This document shows positions 33,047 through 41,792 of a stretch of 64,000 nucleotides of DNA, piece after piece. Numbering within the stretch: the first letter of the stretch is position 1; each line of letters begins with the position of its first letter. A program made the translations under genes and the position numbers. This DNA comes from an uncultured Synergistales bacterium (GTDB lineage Bacteria; Synergistota; Synergistia; Synergistales; Aminobacteriaceae): the NCBI GenBank assembly GCA_905234075.1, contig CAJOGI010000002.1, forward strand, positions 205,035 to 269,034, in the 5' to 3' direction. The notes beneath the pieces are model-generated. The model searched no databases. It saw only the letters and a list, made by a program, of their open reading frames with translations, and was not told the origin of the DNA.

Positions 33047-34000
33047 ATGAAGAAGAAAATTTTATATATTTTAATCATTGCCCTTGCTGTATTCATGTTA
33101 ATTTTGCCTGAGTATATTGCTTCAATGCCTTATATATTGAACGTTTTTATTTTAGCGTTTTACATGACGACGATGTCAATGGCATGGAATTTATTAGGCG
33201 GAATGACTGGGCAAAATTCGATAGGCCACGCCTGTTTTATGGGCATAGGGGCATACACGGCGACGCTCTGCATAGTTAAATTCGGGCTTAATCCTTGGGT
33301 CTCGCTGCCGATTGCAATTTTTGTAACGGCTTTCATAACTGCAGTAGTTTTTTCGCAGTGCTTTATTTTGCGCGGGCCTTACTTCACGCTCGTTACTATA
33401 GCGTTTGCCGAAGCAGTCAGGCAGATAATATTAAACTGGGATTTCGCCGGAAAAGCTATCGGGCTTGGCCTTCCTTACGTGCGCGGAAATAACTGGCTGT
33501 TATTCAGCTTCAAGGACAGGGCGATTTATTATTACATTGCCTTTGCCATGATGATAGCCGTTTACGCCGTAATGAAATATATCGATAATTCTAAATTAGG
33601 CTTTGCATTAAAGACTATCCGCGAAGATGAAGACGTAGCCGCCGCAATCGGGATTAAGCCTTTGAAATATAAAGTCATTGCCGTTGTTATAAGCGCGTCT
33701 GTCTCAGCTGTCGCAGGATTTTTCTACGCATGTTACTACAGATACATTGATCCTAATATCATGCTTCAAAGCTCGTCAGTTGAGATAGTACTGCCTGCTA
33801 TTATCGGCGGAAGCGCGTTTGTCGAAGGGCCTTTAGTCGGAGGAATTTTAATGGTCTCGCTGTCTGAATATCTCCGCAACACTTTCGGAGGAATTTTGCC
33901 GGGGATTAATTTAATTCTTTACGCTATAGTTTTAATTGTTGTAATCCGCTTCAGGCCGACGGGGATTTTAGGATTTTTTGACCGCAGGGGGCGTGCTTAA
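33047..34000 (+). CDS. livM: branched-chain amino acid ABC permease LivM type
   Basis: 317 aa, eight to nine membrane segments. LivM signatures: AWNLLGGMTGQNSIGHACFMGIGAY, the LRGPYFTLVTIAFAEAVRQI stretch, the coupling loop LGFALKTIREDEDVAAAIGI and IIGGSAFVEGPLVGGILM. Its ATG directly follows the stop codon of the GH3 gene, so translation is coupled. Confidence 0.95.
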   Translation: MKKKILYILIIALAVFMLILPEYIASMPYILNVFILAFYMTTMSMAWNLLGGMTGQNSIGHACFMGIGAYTATLCIVKFGLNPWVSLPIAIFVTAFITAVVFSQCFILRGPYFTLVTIAFAEAVRQIILNWDFAGKAIGLGLPYVRGNNWLLFSFKDRAIYYYIAFAMMIAVYAVMKYIDNSKLGFALKTIREDEDVAAAIGIKPLKYKVIAVVISASVSAVAGFFYACYYRYIDPNIMLQSSSVEIVLPAIIGGSAFVEGPLVGGILMVSLSEYLRNTFGGILPGINLILYAIVLIVVIRFRPTGILGFFDRRGRA

Positions 34001-34003
34001 ATC

Positions 34004-34738
34004 ATGAATAAAATTATCGAAGTCGAAAATATTTGCAAGAGCTTCAAAGGATTGAAGGCCGTCTCTAACGTTTCTTTTTATGCCGAAGAAGGACAGATAA
34101 CCGGCATGATCGGCCCGAACGGTGCAGGAAAATCAACAACGTTCAATATGATATGCGGCTTTTATCCTCCTACGAGCGGCGTTATTAAGTACAAAGGCAC
34201 TGACATAACGGGCAAACGAGCTTATGAATTTGCCGACATGGGAATAGCAAGAACGTTTCAAATTATGAAGCCCTTAGGAAATTTGAGTGTCCTCGATAAC
34301 GTAGCGTCAAGTGCATTTTTCGGAAGACATAAGGCAAAAAATATTCATCAGGCCAGAGAAATCGCCGAAGAAATTTTGAACTTCACGGGATTAATTTCAA
34401 AGCGCGATGTTTTAGCGCGTTCAATGGGAACTCCCGATCAGAAAAGATTAGAAATGGCTCGTGCGCTTGCTACTAAGCCCGATATGCTTTTTCTTGACGA
34501 GGTCATGGCCGGATTAAATCCTGCTGAGACTGAAGAGGCAATAGACTTAATCAGGCGCATAAATTCCGGCGGCATTACTGTTTTTTTGATTGAACACATA
34601 ATGCGTGCTGTTGTCTCGCTGTGCAAAAAAGTTATCGTGCTTCATCACGGTGAAAAAATTGCAGAAGGAACTCCCGAAGAAGTCATGAATGACGCTTATG
34701 TCATGGAAGTATATTTAGGCAAAGGAGGCGCGGATTAA
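34004..34738 (+). CDS. livG: branched-chain amino acid ABC ATPase LivG type
   Basis: 244 aa. Walker A GPNGAGKST, Q-loop/RTF signature (GIARTFQIMKPLGNLSVLDNV), Walker B MLFLDEVMAGLNPAET and the switch His in FLIEHIM. The ABC signature is degenerate: SMGTPDQKRLEMARAL in place of LSYGQQRRLEIARAL. LivG-type C-terminal extension present (HHGEKIAEGTPEEVM). One of two cytoplasmic ATPases of the transporter. Confidence 0.95.
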   Translation: MNKIIEVENICKSFKGLKAVSNVSFYAEEGQITGMIGPNGAGKSTTFNMICGFYPPTSGVIKYKGTDITGKRAYEFADMGIARTFQIMKPLGNLSVLDNVASSAFFGRHKAKNIHQAREIAEEILNFTGLISKRDVLARSMGTPDQKRLEMARALATKPDMLFLDEVMAGLNPAETEEAIDLIRRINSGGITVFLIEHIMRAVVSLCKKVIVLHHGEKIAEGTPEEVMNDAYVMEVYLGKGGAD

Positions 34739-34740
34739 TT

Positions 34741-35448
34741 ATGCTCGAAGTTAAAAATCTTAACGCAGGCTATGGACATTTACAGATTATCAGAGACGTT
34801 AATTTCAGCGTCAATGACGGCGAAGTCATAGCGATTTTAGGCTCAAACGGCGCAGGAAAGACAACGACAGTCCGCGCAATAACGGGAATGTTAAAGCCCA
34901 TGAGCGGAAGCGTAAATTTCAACGGCCAAGAACTTTGCGGAAAATCCAGCCGTGCAATTCTTGACGCAGGAATTATTCAAGTACCCGAAGGCCGGCAGTT
35001 ATTCACGGAAATGACGGTCTATGAAAATCTTGAGCTTGGAGCATTTTCCGACGCTGCACGGGAAAAATTAGACGAGTCGTTAAAATTCTGTTATAAATAT
35101 TTCCCTAAGCTCGAAGAAAGAACTTCGCAGAGTGCCGGAACTTTGTCGGGCGGTGAACAGCAGATGGTCGCCGTAGCAAGAGCTTTAATCGGCCTTCCGA
35201 AATTATTGATACTCGATGAGCCTTCGCTCGGACTTGCGCCGAATATCGTTGACGAAATTTTAACTGTCGCTCACGACATGGCAAAGAACAACGGAATAAG
35301 CGTTATTTTAGTCGAGCAGGACGTTAATAAAGCGTTAAAGACTGCTGACATGGGTTACGTAATCGAGAACGGGCACGTCGTATTGTCAGGAACTTCCGCA
35401 GAACTTCAAAACAACGAACACGTAAAGCGTGCCTATTTAGGAATTTAA
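34741..35448 (+). CDS. livF: branched-chain amino acid ABC ATPase LivF type
   Basis: 235 aa. Walker A GSNGAGKTT, LivF-specific VPEGRQLFTEMTVYENLELGA, signature LSGGEQQMVAVARALIG, Walker B LLILDEPSLGLAP and the switch region ILVEQDVNKAL. It starts 2 bp after livG, and a heptamer array starts just after its stop, before livK. Confidence 0.96.
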   Translation: MLEVKNLNAGYGHLQIIRDVNFSVNDGEVIAILGSNGAGKTTTVRAITGMLKPMSGSVNFNGQELCGKSSRAILDAGIIQVPEGRQLFTEMTVYENLELGAFSDAAREKLDESLKFCYKYFPKLEERTSQSAGTLSGGEQQMVAVARALIGLPKLLILDEPSLGLAPNIVDEILTVAHDMAKNNGISVILVEQDVNKALKTADMGYVIENGHVVLSGTSAELQNNEHVKRAYLGI

Positions 35449-35452
35449 TTTA

Positions 35453-35505
35453 AGTTAGGAGTTAGGAGTGAGGAGTTAGAAATAAAAAAAAACTCCAAGC
35501 TCTTA
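35453..35505. repeat. heptamer array between livF and livK
   Basis: AGTTAGGAGTTAGGAGTGAGG on the coding strand, then an A-run and a shorter inverted partner (ACTCCAAGCTC). Confidence 0.7.
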
Positions 35506-35541
35506 ATAATAAAAATTTAATTTTTTAAGGAGGAACTTTTA

Positions 35542-36771
35542 ATGAAAAAAGTATTTGCTCTGGTAGTTTTAGCGTCAATGATTTTTGCAAGTGCTTCTTT
35601 TGCCGCTGAAGATCCGATTAAAATCGGCGCAATGTATGCTCTCACGGGTGCCAACGCCGCAATCGGCACGAACATTTTGCGCGGGATTGATTTCGCCGTC
35701 AAGATGATTAACGAAAAAGGCGGAGTGAACGGCCGTATGCTTGAGGTCGTTCGCGGAGACACGGAAGGCGACGCTGCGAAGGCTCGTTCAGTCGCTGAAA
35801 AGCTCGTTACTCAAGACCACGTTGACGCGCTTTTAGGCTGCCATCAGTCAACGCTCACGAACATTGCAGCACAAGTCTGCGATGCCAACGAAATTCCTAT
35901 GGTAACGGCAATTTCGACAGTCGATAACCTTTCAGAGAACGGCTATGAATATTTCTTCAGAATGTGCCCGATGAACTCGCTCTATGTTCGCGGAATGTTC
36001 GACTACCTCAAAGACATTTCAAAAGTAACCGGCAAAGAAGTCAAAACAATCGCGATCTTTGCCGACAACTCGAACATCGGACAGGAAATTATACGCTGCT
36101 CGGAAATTTTCGCTCCCGAATACGGAATGGAAATCGTAGCAAAAGTTGAGTATCAGGGAGGACAGCCCGATATGAGCTCGGAAGTTCTCGCCCTTAGAAA
36201 CGCAAACGCCGATGCAGTTATCGCGGAGAGCTACATCAACGACGCGACGCTGTTAATGCGCACGCTTCAGGAGCAGAATTATCAGCCGCCCATTCTCGTT
36301 GCAAAGGCCAACGGCTACACCGACCCGACATTCCTTCAGAACAATCAGGGAATTTCTAACGGAGTCGCTTCTGTTGTCGAATGGAACCCGGATTTGAAGA
36401 AAGGCCGCGAAATTAATGCCGAGTTCAAAAAAGAATACGGAATTGACATGAACGGACATTCAGCCGAGAGCTTCACTGCAACATGGATCTTAAAGACAGC
36501 GTTCGAGATGGCAGGCTCTTCAAAGGGAAGCGAAGTTAAGGACGCTCTGAAAAAACTTGACATCAAAGAAAAATTCCCGAACGGCCCGGAAATTATTTTG
36601 CCCTACAGCAGAATCAAATTTGAAGACCATACGTTCGCGGGCAAACAGCACTACAATAACAACGTATTTGCTTCAATCGCTATTGCCCAAGTTCAGGGCG
36701 GCGAATATAAAACAGTGTGGCCGCTTGAATACGCCGGAGCTGAAATAATTTACCCGGCGCAGTATAAATAA
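35542..36771 (+). CDS. livK: branched-chain amino acid ABC substrate-binding protein
   Basis: 409 aa with a signal peptide (about 1-21, ASFA-AE). Periplasmic-binding fold type I (Peripla_BP_6): IKIGAMYALTGANAAIGTNILRGIDFAVKMINEKGGVNGRMLEVV, LLGCHQSTLTNIAAQVCDANEIPMV, and the hinge region YFFRMCPMN. The ligand is likely a hydrophobic or small amino acid; exact specificity is not readable. It is last in the operon behind a heptamer spacer, with its own strong ribosome site (aaggagg), in line with high expression of the binding protein. Confidence 0.95.
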   Translation: MKKVFALVVLASMIFASASFAAEDPIKIGAMYALTGANAAIGTNILRGIDFAVKMINEKGGVNGRMLEVVRGDTEGDAAKARSVAEKLVTQDHVDALLGCHQSTLTNIAAQVCDANEIPMVTAISTVDNLSENGYEYFFRMCPMNSLYVRGMFDYLKDISKVTGKEVKTIAIFADNSNIGQEIIRCSEIFAPEYGMEIVAKVEYQGGQPDMSSEVLALRNANADAVIAESYINDATLLMRTLQEQNYQPPILVAKANGYTDPTFLQNNQGISNGVASVVEWNPDLKKGREINAEFKKEYGIDMNGHSAESFTATWILKTAFEMAGSSKGSEVKDALKKLDIKEKFPNGPEIILPYSRIKFEDHTFAGKQHYNNNVFASIAIAQVQGGEYKTVWPLEYAGAEIIYPAQYK

Positions 36772-36788
36772 TTCGCACTGTTTTTTCA

Positions 36789-36822
36789 CTTCCTAACCCT
36801 TAACTCCTAACTCCTCCCTCTT
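36789..36822. repeat. heptamer array at APC permease stop
   Basis: On the minus strand GGGAGGAGTTAGGAGTTAAG type units; the permease TAG stop codon is inside the first unit. Confidence 0.7.
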
Positions 36823-38225
36823 AAATAAAACGCTAACCCAAGTCCCGTCCAGATAATTAAAAGAATATAAGACTCCCTGCCTAATGACACGCTAAGGCCC
36901 GGTATCGGTATCAAGAGCAGAATAGCCATGATCCAAGAAAGTATCGAGCCAAGCACGCCGAAAATTAAAATATCCCAGCGTTTTTCGGTCCACGCATATT
37001 TACATGACGACATCGAAGTATAAGCAAAGCCTATTGAGCCTCCGATCGATGCCATATCGAACACCCAGCCCAGAACGGCGCGGCCTAATAACGAAGTTGC
37101 TCCGGCAATCACGACACAGAATAATCCGGCGTGAGTGGGGACTCCGTTTTTATTCAGATAAGCGAACCATGAAGGGATCATGCCGTCCCTCGACATTGAA
37201 TATAAAAGCCTGTTCGTGGCGGTGTAAAATCCAACGATGCCCGTCAGCATTGCCGCAACGACTGACGCGACAATAATAAACAGTCCCGTTTTTCCCATGA
37301 TTATGTATGCGGCGTTCAGCGTTGCAATTCCGTTAATGCCGGATAAATTCGGAAGGTCGTTGATGTATTCAACCCAGTCCGAATAATTTTCCGGGACTAC
37401 TGAACACGCGAACAAAGTAAGAGCGATATATACAAAACTTCCGCATAAAATGCTCGTGTCCATGACGACTTTAACTCTGTCGGGAGAAAACTTTGCTTCT
37501 TCGATTACCTGCGGAACTGTATCAAAACCCACGAACGATTGAGGCCCGGTTACAAACACCGCTATTATCTGCGCCAAAATTCCTTTCGTGAAATTTCCGC
37601 TCACGGGGCGGAACATCGGGTGAAGATTTATTGATTTTGAAGCAGGGCTTAAAATCGCGCCGGCGATTAAAAATAAAATTCCGCCCAATAAAATCATTAC
37701 CATGAAGGTCTGAATTTTTCCGGTTATTAAAACTCCTCTTGAGGTTATCAGGAAAAAAATTCCCAGCGCGGACAAAGCTAAAAGCATTTCGCCGAAGTAA
37801 ACGTCATAGCCTGCGACAGTGTAATGAAATCCGAACTTGAAAGACTCCCCGAACACAGCACGCATGATTAAATTCAATGCCGTAGCGTTCAAAGGAATTA
37901 CAGATAAATATGAAAGGCTCAAAAACCAAGCGCATAAAAAACCGTGATGCTCTCCGAAGGCCATTTTAGCGTAAATAAATTCTCCGCCCGTTCTCGGAAA
38001 TTTTTTTATCATGTAGCTGTAATTGTACGAGATAATTAACATGACGAACGTCGCAGCTTCCATAGCTATTAAAGTTCCAAGCGGCCCGGCATTTTTTAAG
38101 AAGACTGCACCCGGCATCACGTAGGCACTCCAGCCGATTACGCAGCCAAAGGCCAGCGACCATACATTTAACGGAGTAAGTTCTCTGTTCAGGTGTCTTT
38201 CATTGTCAAATGTGAAGAAAAGCAA
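36807..38225 (-). CDS. APC-family amino acid permease
   Basis: 472 aa, about twelve membrane segments. APC superfamily hallmarks: LNVWSLAFGCVIGWSAYVMPGAVFLKNAGPLGT (TM1 substrate loop), the PRTGGEFIYAKMAFGEHHGFLCAW stretch and FVGFDTVPQVIEEAKFS in TM6. Substrate is unknown. The start is TTG: AAAGGAG lies 11 bp upstream and no ATG fits. The gene is a single unit, divergent from the histidine kinase, with no enzyme neighbour to suggest the substrate. Confidence 0.9.
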   Translation of the reverse strand: MLFFTFDNERHLNRELTPLNVWSLAFGCVIGWSAYVMPGAVFLKNAGPLGTLIAMEAATFVMLIISYNYSYMIKKFPRTGGEFIYAKMAFGEHHGFLCAWFLSLSYLSVIPLNATALNLIMRAVFGESFKFGFHYTVAGYDVYFGEMLLALSALGIFFLITSRGVLITGKIQTFMVMILLGGILFLIAGAILSPASKSINLHPMFRPVSGNFTKGILAQIIAVFVTGPQSFVGFDTVPQVIEEAKFSPDRVKVVMDTSILCGSFVYIALTLFACSVVPENYSDWVEYINDLPNLSGINGIATLNAAYIIMGKTGLFIIVASVVAAMLTGIVGFYTATNRLLYSMSRDGMIPSWFAYLNKNGVPTHAGLFCVVIAGATSLLGRAVLGWVFDMASIGGSIGFAYTSMSSCKYAWTEKRWDILIFGVLGSILSWIMAILLLIPIPGLSVSLGRESYILLIIWTGLGLAFYLRGRS

Positions 38226-38282
38226 TTTTTTTCCAACTCCTTTTATTTTGAGTGCCTTGTTATTTTTTTTGATTATATCATT

Positions 38283-38320
38283 CTCCTACTTCCTACCTCC
38301 TAACTCCTACCTCCTGCCTG
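38283..38320. repeat. heptamer array upstream of kinase promoter
   Basis: Five pyrimidine-strand units (CTACTTCCTACCTCCTAACT and onward) end 15 bp before an extended -10 (TGTTATACT). Confidence 0.65.
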
Positions 38321-38326
38321 TTAAAG

Positions 38327-38335
38327 TGTTATACT
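38327..38335 (+). promoter_or_regulatory. extended -10 box of hybrid kinase gene
   Basis: TG-t-TATACT, 36 bp ahead of the start codon, with a heptamer array where a -35 element would be. Confidence 0.5.
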
Positions 38336-38370
38336 AGCCGTAAAAATTAAAGGAGCCTTCTATTTTATAA

Positions 38371-40218
38371 ATGACATTCCTAAATAACTTAAACGAAATT
38401 TTTATAGAGCTTGCGATGCTGCCGTACCTGCTTGTTTTTTCAATTTTTCTCGGCGGAAGAATGGCAACGCAGTCCGAAATCAATAAGAGATTTTTAATGC
38501 TCGTCATCTCTACTTTTATAGCCGCGTCATTCGAGGCCGTCATAGAATTATTCACGGACATGGAAACTTCAGAGCTTTACATGAAAGTTTTTTACGCTCT
38601 CGTAAATATTAATGCTTATTCTTTAATGACTTACGTGGCAGCTTACACGCAGCGCATGTCTCAAAGATTTATCGAGCTGAATTTTTTCGCGCTTGTCGTA
38701 AGTTTGATAATGCTCTTTGTTTTTGGAACGCAGGAAAAAACTTACATGATTTTTTCGCCTGGCTTCGCTGTAATTTTTGTGCTTGAGGGTTTTATTCTTC
38801 AATTACTCTTTCAACAGAATTACGGCAACGGGCAGTTTATAGTCATGAACGTTTTATTTATTTTTTTAATTGACTCGTTCATCATGCAATATTTATTCGC
38901 TCAAAATATTCCGCTCGTTTACACAGTCGCGACTATAATGCTTGTGTTCACGTTCTTTTACATGGAAGCCCCGACTTACCGGCAATTATTGACGGCTCAT
39001 GTTGAAACAGAAAAGGCTCGGCACGATGCGGAACTCTCAATGCAGCACGCTACAGCCGCGAATAAAACGAAGAGCAATTTTTTAGCAAGTACTTCTCACG
39101 AAATCAGAACGCCCATGAACGCGATTTTAGGCATTAACGACATGATTATTAATGAGCTTGCGATGACTAAGGACGAAGAATCAAAGAAAGCCGCGCAAAA
39201 TATACGACGCTCAGGAAATTATCTGCTCACTCTCGTGAATAATATTCTCGACATTTCTAAAATCGACGCAGGAAAAATGGATTTATACGAGAGCGATTAT
39301 CATTTATGGGACGTTTTATGGGAGTGTGAAGGCTACACGACGCATAAATTAAACGGGAAGAACGTAAAATTTTCTCTCGACGTTGACGAAAACATGTCGG
39401 AGTATCTGCACGGCGACGTGTTGAGACTGAAGCAGGCTCTTATAAATCTTCTCGACAATGCCGCAAAATATACGAAGGCCGGCAGCGTAACTCTTAAAGC
39501 GTCAGGAGTCCGCGAGGGCGATGAAATAAATTTATCTTTTATTGTTCAGGACACGGGGCTCGGAATGAAGGAAGAGGACATGACGAAAATTTTTGAGCCT
39601 TTTGAACGCGCTAATATAGTCGAGACGAGAAGTATTTTAGGCGCGGGGCTTGGCCTGACTCTCGTGAAGAACATCACGGATATAATGCACGGCGAAATTA
39701 AAATAGAAAGCTCTTACGGCGAAGGGACAAAGGTAACTCTGACACTGCCTCAAAAAATTGCACGCGACGAAGAATTTACGATAAAAGAATATAAAGATTT
39801 TATTTCGTCAAATTTAGCGCAGCAGCTTCAAGAAGCATTGAACACAAAAACAGAATGGCCCGATGCAAAAATTTTAATCGTTGACGACACGCCCGTTAAT
39901 TTAGTCGTAGCTAAAGGAATGTTAAAAGATTCTAAAGCAAAAATTGAAACGGCTGAAAGCGGTGAAGAAGCTCTCGAAAAAATAAAATCCGAACACTTCG
40001 ATTTAATTTTCCTTGATCATAAAATGCCCGGCATGGACGGAATAGAGACTCTGAAGCAGGCAAAAAAATATGCTCAAGGCACGCCGTTTATAGCTCTCAC
40101 TGCAAACGCCGGACCGAATGCACGCAATGAATACATTGCCGAAGGCTTTGATGATTATCTGCCTAAGCCTTTCAAAAGTTTAGAGATGTTAAAAATTTTG
40201 AAGACGTTTTTAATTTAA
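38371..40218 (+). CDS. membrane hybrid histidine kinase with receiver domain
   Basis: 615 aa. Six to seven N-terminal membrane helices (about 8-205) without a periplasmic loop, like 7TM-type sensors. A short coil is followed by HisKA (phospho-His about 242 in STSHEIRTPMNAIL), HATPase (N box LINLLDNAAKYT, G boxes DTGLGMKEED and GAGLGLTLV; about 300-460) and a C-terminal receiver (about 503-613; LIVDDTPVNLVV, acceptor Asp near 548 in FLDHKMPGMDG, ALTAN, LPKPF). There is no DNA-binding output domain and no cognate regulator nearby, so it signals to an Hpt or regulator elsewhere. AAAGGAG lies 15 bp upstream, rather far. Confidence 0.92.
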   Translation: MTFLNNLNEIFIELAMLPYLLVFSIFLGGRMATQSEINKRFLMLVISTFIAASFEAVIELFTDMETSELYMKVFYALVNINAYSLMTYVAAYTQRMSQRFIELNFFALVVSLIMLFVFGTQEKTYMIFSPGFAVIFVLEGFILQLLFQQNYGNGQFIVMNVLFIFLIDSFIMQYLFAQNIPLVYTVATIMLVFTFFYMEAPTYRQLLTAHVETEKARHDAELSMQHATAANKTKSNFLASTSHEIRTPMNAILGINDMIINELAMTKDEESKKAAQNIRRSGNYLLTLVNNILDISKIDAGKMDLYESDYHLWDVLWECEGYTTHKLNGKNVKFSLDVDENMSEYLHGDVLRLKQALINLLDNAAKYTKAGSVTLKASGVREGDEINLSFIVQDTGLGMKEEDMTKIFEPFERANIVETRSILGAGLGLTLVKNITDIMHGEIKIESSYGEGTKVTLTLPQKIARDEEFTIKEYKDFISSNLAQQLQEALNTKTEWPDAKILIVDDTPVNLVVAKGMLKDSKAKIETAESGEEALEKIKSEHFDLIFLDHKMPGMDGIETLKQAKKYAQGTPFIALTANAGPNARNEYIAEGFDDYLPKPFKSLEMLKILKTFLI

Positions 40219-40221
40219 TCT

Positions 40222-40384
40222 GATATAATTAACATGCTATAATATCCTTTAGGGAGTTCGGAAAAAATTTTCCGAGCTCCTTTTAATTTTGGGGGCTACA
40301 ATGGGGACTACAAAAGTCTTAAAATTTTTTCGTGCTCATAAAAATTTACGGAGCTGAAAAAAAATTAAGAATCAAAATTTTTTC
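40222..40384 (+). repeat. dispersed hairpin/core unit, copy 3
   Basis: Two extended -10 boxes (TGATATAAT 40221-40229; TGCTATAAT 40235-40243). Perfect-ended hairpin GGAGTTCGG/CCGAGCTCC (40253-40280) with a T-run. Core GGGCTACAATGGGGACTAC, then cttaaaatttttt and cataaaaatttacggagc. The hairpin can also terminate the kinase gene 35 bp upstream. Confidence 0.75.
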
Positions 40385-40385
40385 C

Positions 40386-41564
40386 TCACTTGTAAAATTT
40401 TTTGAGCCTCTCGAGAGCCTCTTGAATGTACCGCGTGGGGCAGGCAATGTTCCAACGCTCAAAACCTTCGCCGGCCTTCCCGAATATATAACCCTCGTCA
40501 AAAAATAATTTTGCTTCGCCGTGATTAATTTTTTCAAGCTCCTTATAATTCAGGCCAAGTCCGTTGAAGTCCAGCCATAATAAATAAGTTCCTTCGAGGT
40601 CGTAAACTTTTATGGCCGGCAGCTCACGCGCAAGATAACTGCAAATTAACTTCCTGTTCGTGTCGATAACGCTTAATGCTTCGTCAAGCCAAGCAGCACA
40701 ATTTTTATAGGCGGCCTCGCTTGCACGGTAGCCGAGAATATTACACTTAGGGCTAGGATTTGAAAGCCTCAGAGAGTTCAAAAATTTTTCGCGAAGTTCC
40801 GGGTTAGGGATAAAAATATTTGAGGTCTGAAGTCCGGCGATGTTAAAAGTTTTGCTGGGTGCTGTGCAGACGACGCAGTTATTTGCAAACTCTTCGCTTA
40901 TCGAAGCAAAGACCGTATGCTTGTGTCCGGGCATAACTAAATCAAAATGAATTTCATCAGAAATTACGAGGACATTATTTTTCAGGCATATATCGCCGAT
41001 TTTTGAAAGCTCTTCTCGAGTCCAGACACGTCCGCAAGGATTATGGGGGCTGCATAAAATTAATAGCTTCGTGTTAGGGTCGGCGGCCTTGCGTTCTAAA
41101 TCGTCAAAATCAATTTCGTAGCGCGTTCCGTTTTTTATTAACGGGTTTTCAATTAATTTCCGCCCCTGCATTTTTATCGCGCTGTACATCGGATAATAAA
41201 CGGGAGTGTTTAAGATAACGCCCTCGCCCTCGTTTGAAAAAGTCCGAACGGCCGTGAAAAATGCGTCAACAATTCCATGCGACGGCAAAATCCATTCCGG
41301 CTTAGCGTTCCAGTTATGATGAATTTTCATCCATTCGCAGACCGTTTCAAGGTAATTTTCTGTCGGGACAGCATAGCCCATTATAGAAGCGTCTAATTCT
41401 TTTTTCAGAGCCTCGACAATTTCAGGAGCCGTAACAAATTCCATGTCCGCGACTGAAAACGGAATGATGTCTTCAGATTCTTTCACGCCGTATTTTTTCA
41501 TCTCGTCCCATTTGAACGAGCCGGTGCTGTAACGTTTTTTTACTGTCTCAAAATCGTATTTCAA
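40386..41564 (-). CDS. patB: PatB/MalY-type cystathionine beta-lyase aminotransferase
   Basis: 392 aa, fold-type I PLP enzyme. Family marks: FSVADMEFVTAPEIVEAL (PatB/MalY have the VADMDF motif), GYAVP, ILPSHGIVDAFF, NTPVYYPMY, CSPHNPCGRVW, SDEIHFDLVM and the PLP-lysine in APSKTFNIAGLQ (about 236). The C-terminal Arg binding the substrate carboxylate is in WNIACPTRY. It cleaves C-S bonds of cystathionine or cysteine, yielding ammonia, pyruvate and a thiol. It is monocistronic and convergent with the kinase gene. Confidence 0.93.
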   Translation of the reverse strand: MKYDFETVKKRYSTGSFKWDEMKKYGVKESEDIIPFSVADMEFVTAPEIVEALKKELDASIMGYAVPTENYLETVCEWMKIHHNWNAKPEWILPSHGIVDAFFTAVRTFSNEGEGVILNTPVYYPMYSAIKMQGRKLIENPLIKNGTRYEIDFDDLERKAADPNTKLLILCSPHNPCGRVWTREELSKIGDICLKNNVLVISDEIHFDLVMPGHKHTVFASISEEFANNCVVCTAPSKTFNIAGLQTSNIFIPNPELREKFLNSLRLSNPSPKCNILGYRASEAAYKNCAAWLDEALSVIDTNRKLICSYLARELPAIKVYDLEGTYLLWLDFNGLGLNYKELEKINHGEAKLFFDEGYIFGKAGEGFERWNIACPTRYIQEALERLKKFYK

Positions 41565-41612
41565 TTAAAAAATTCTCTCCTCCGTGAAAAATTTATTTTC
41601 ATTATACAAGTT

Positions 41613-41658
41613 CATTCCTAACTCCTCACTGTCTTTTCACCTTCTAATTCCTAACTCT
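41613..41658. repeat. heptamer array upstream of tRNA-Gln
   Basis: ATTCCTAACTCCTCACTG and TCTAATTCCTAACTCT sit immediately upstream of TGATATAAT of the tRNA-Gln promoter, where the -35 would lie. Confidence 0.65.
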
Positions 41659-41667
41659 AAAAAGCTG

Positions 41668-41676
41668 TGATATAAT
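41668..41676 (+). promoter_or_regulatory. extended -10 promoter of tRNA-Gln
   Basis: TG-a-TATAAT ends 16 bp before the tRNA 5' end. No clear -35; heptamer units occupy that region. Confidence 0.7.
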
Positions 41677-41692
41677 TTCCACGTTTTAATTT

Positions 41693-41766
41693 TAGGGTGT
41701 CGTCCAATGGCAGGACGCGGGACTTTGGATCCTGTAATGATGGTTCGAATCCATCCACCCTAGCCA
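41693..41766 (+). tRNA. tRNA-Gln (TTG anticodon)
   Basis: 74 nt with encoded CCA. Acceptor TAGGGTG/CACCCTA, D-stem GTCC/GGAC, anticodon stem CGGGA/TCCTG with loop CTTTGGA (anticodon TTG), T-stem GATGG/CCATC with loop TTCGAAT. The mature 3' end lies only 26 bp before glmU, with no terminator between. Confidence 0.95.
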
Positions 41767-41792
41767 CATGACTTTTGGAGGCGATGACTTTT

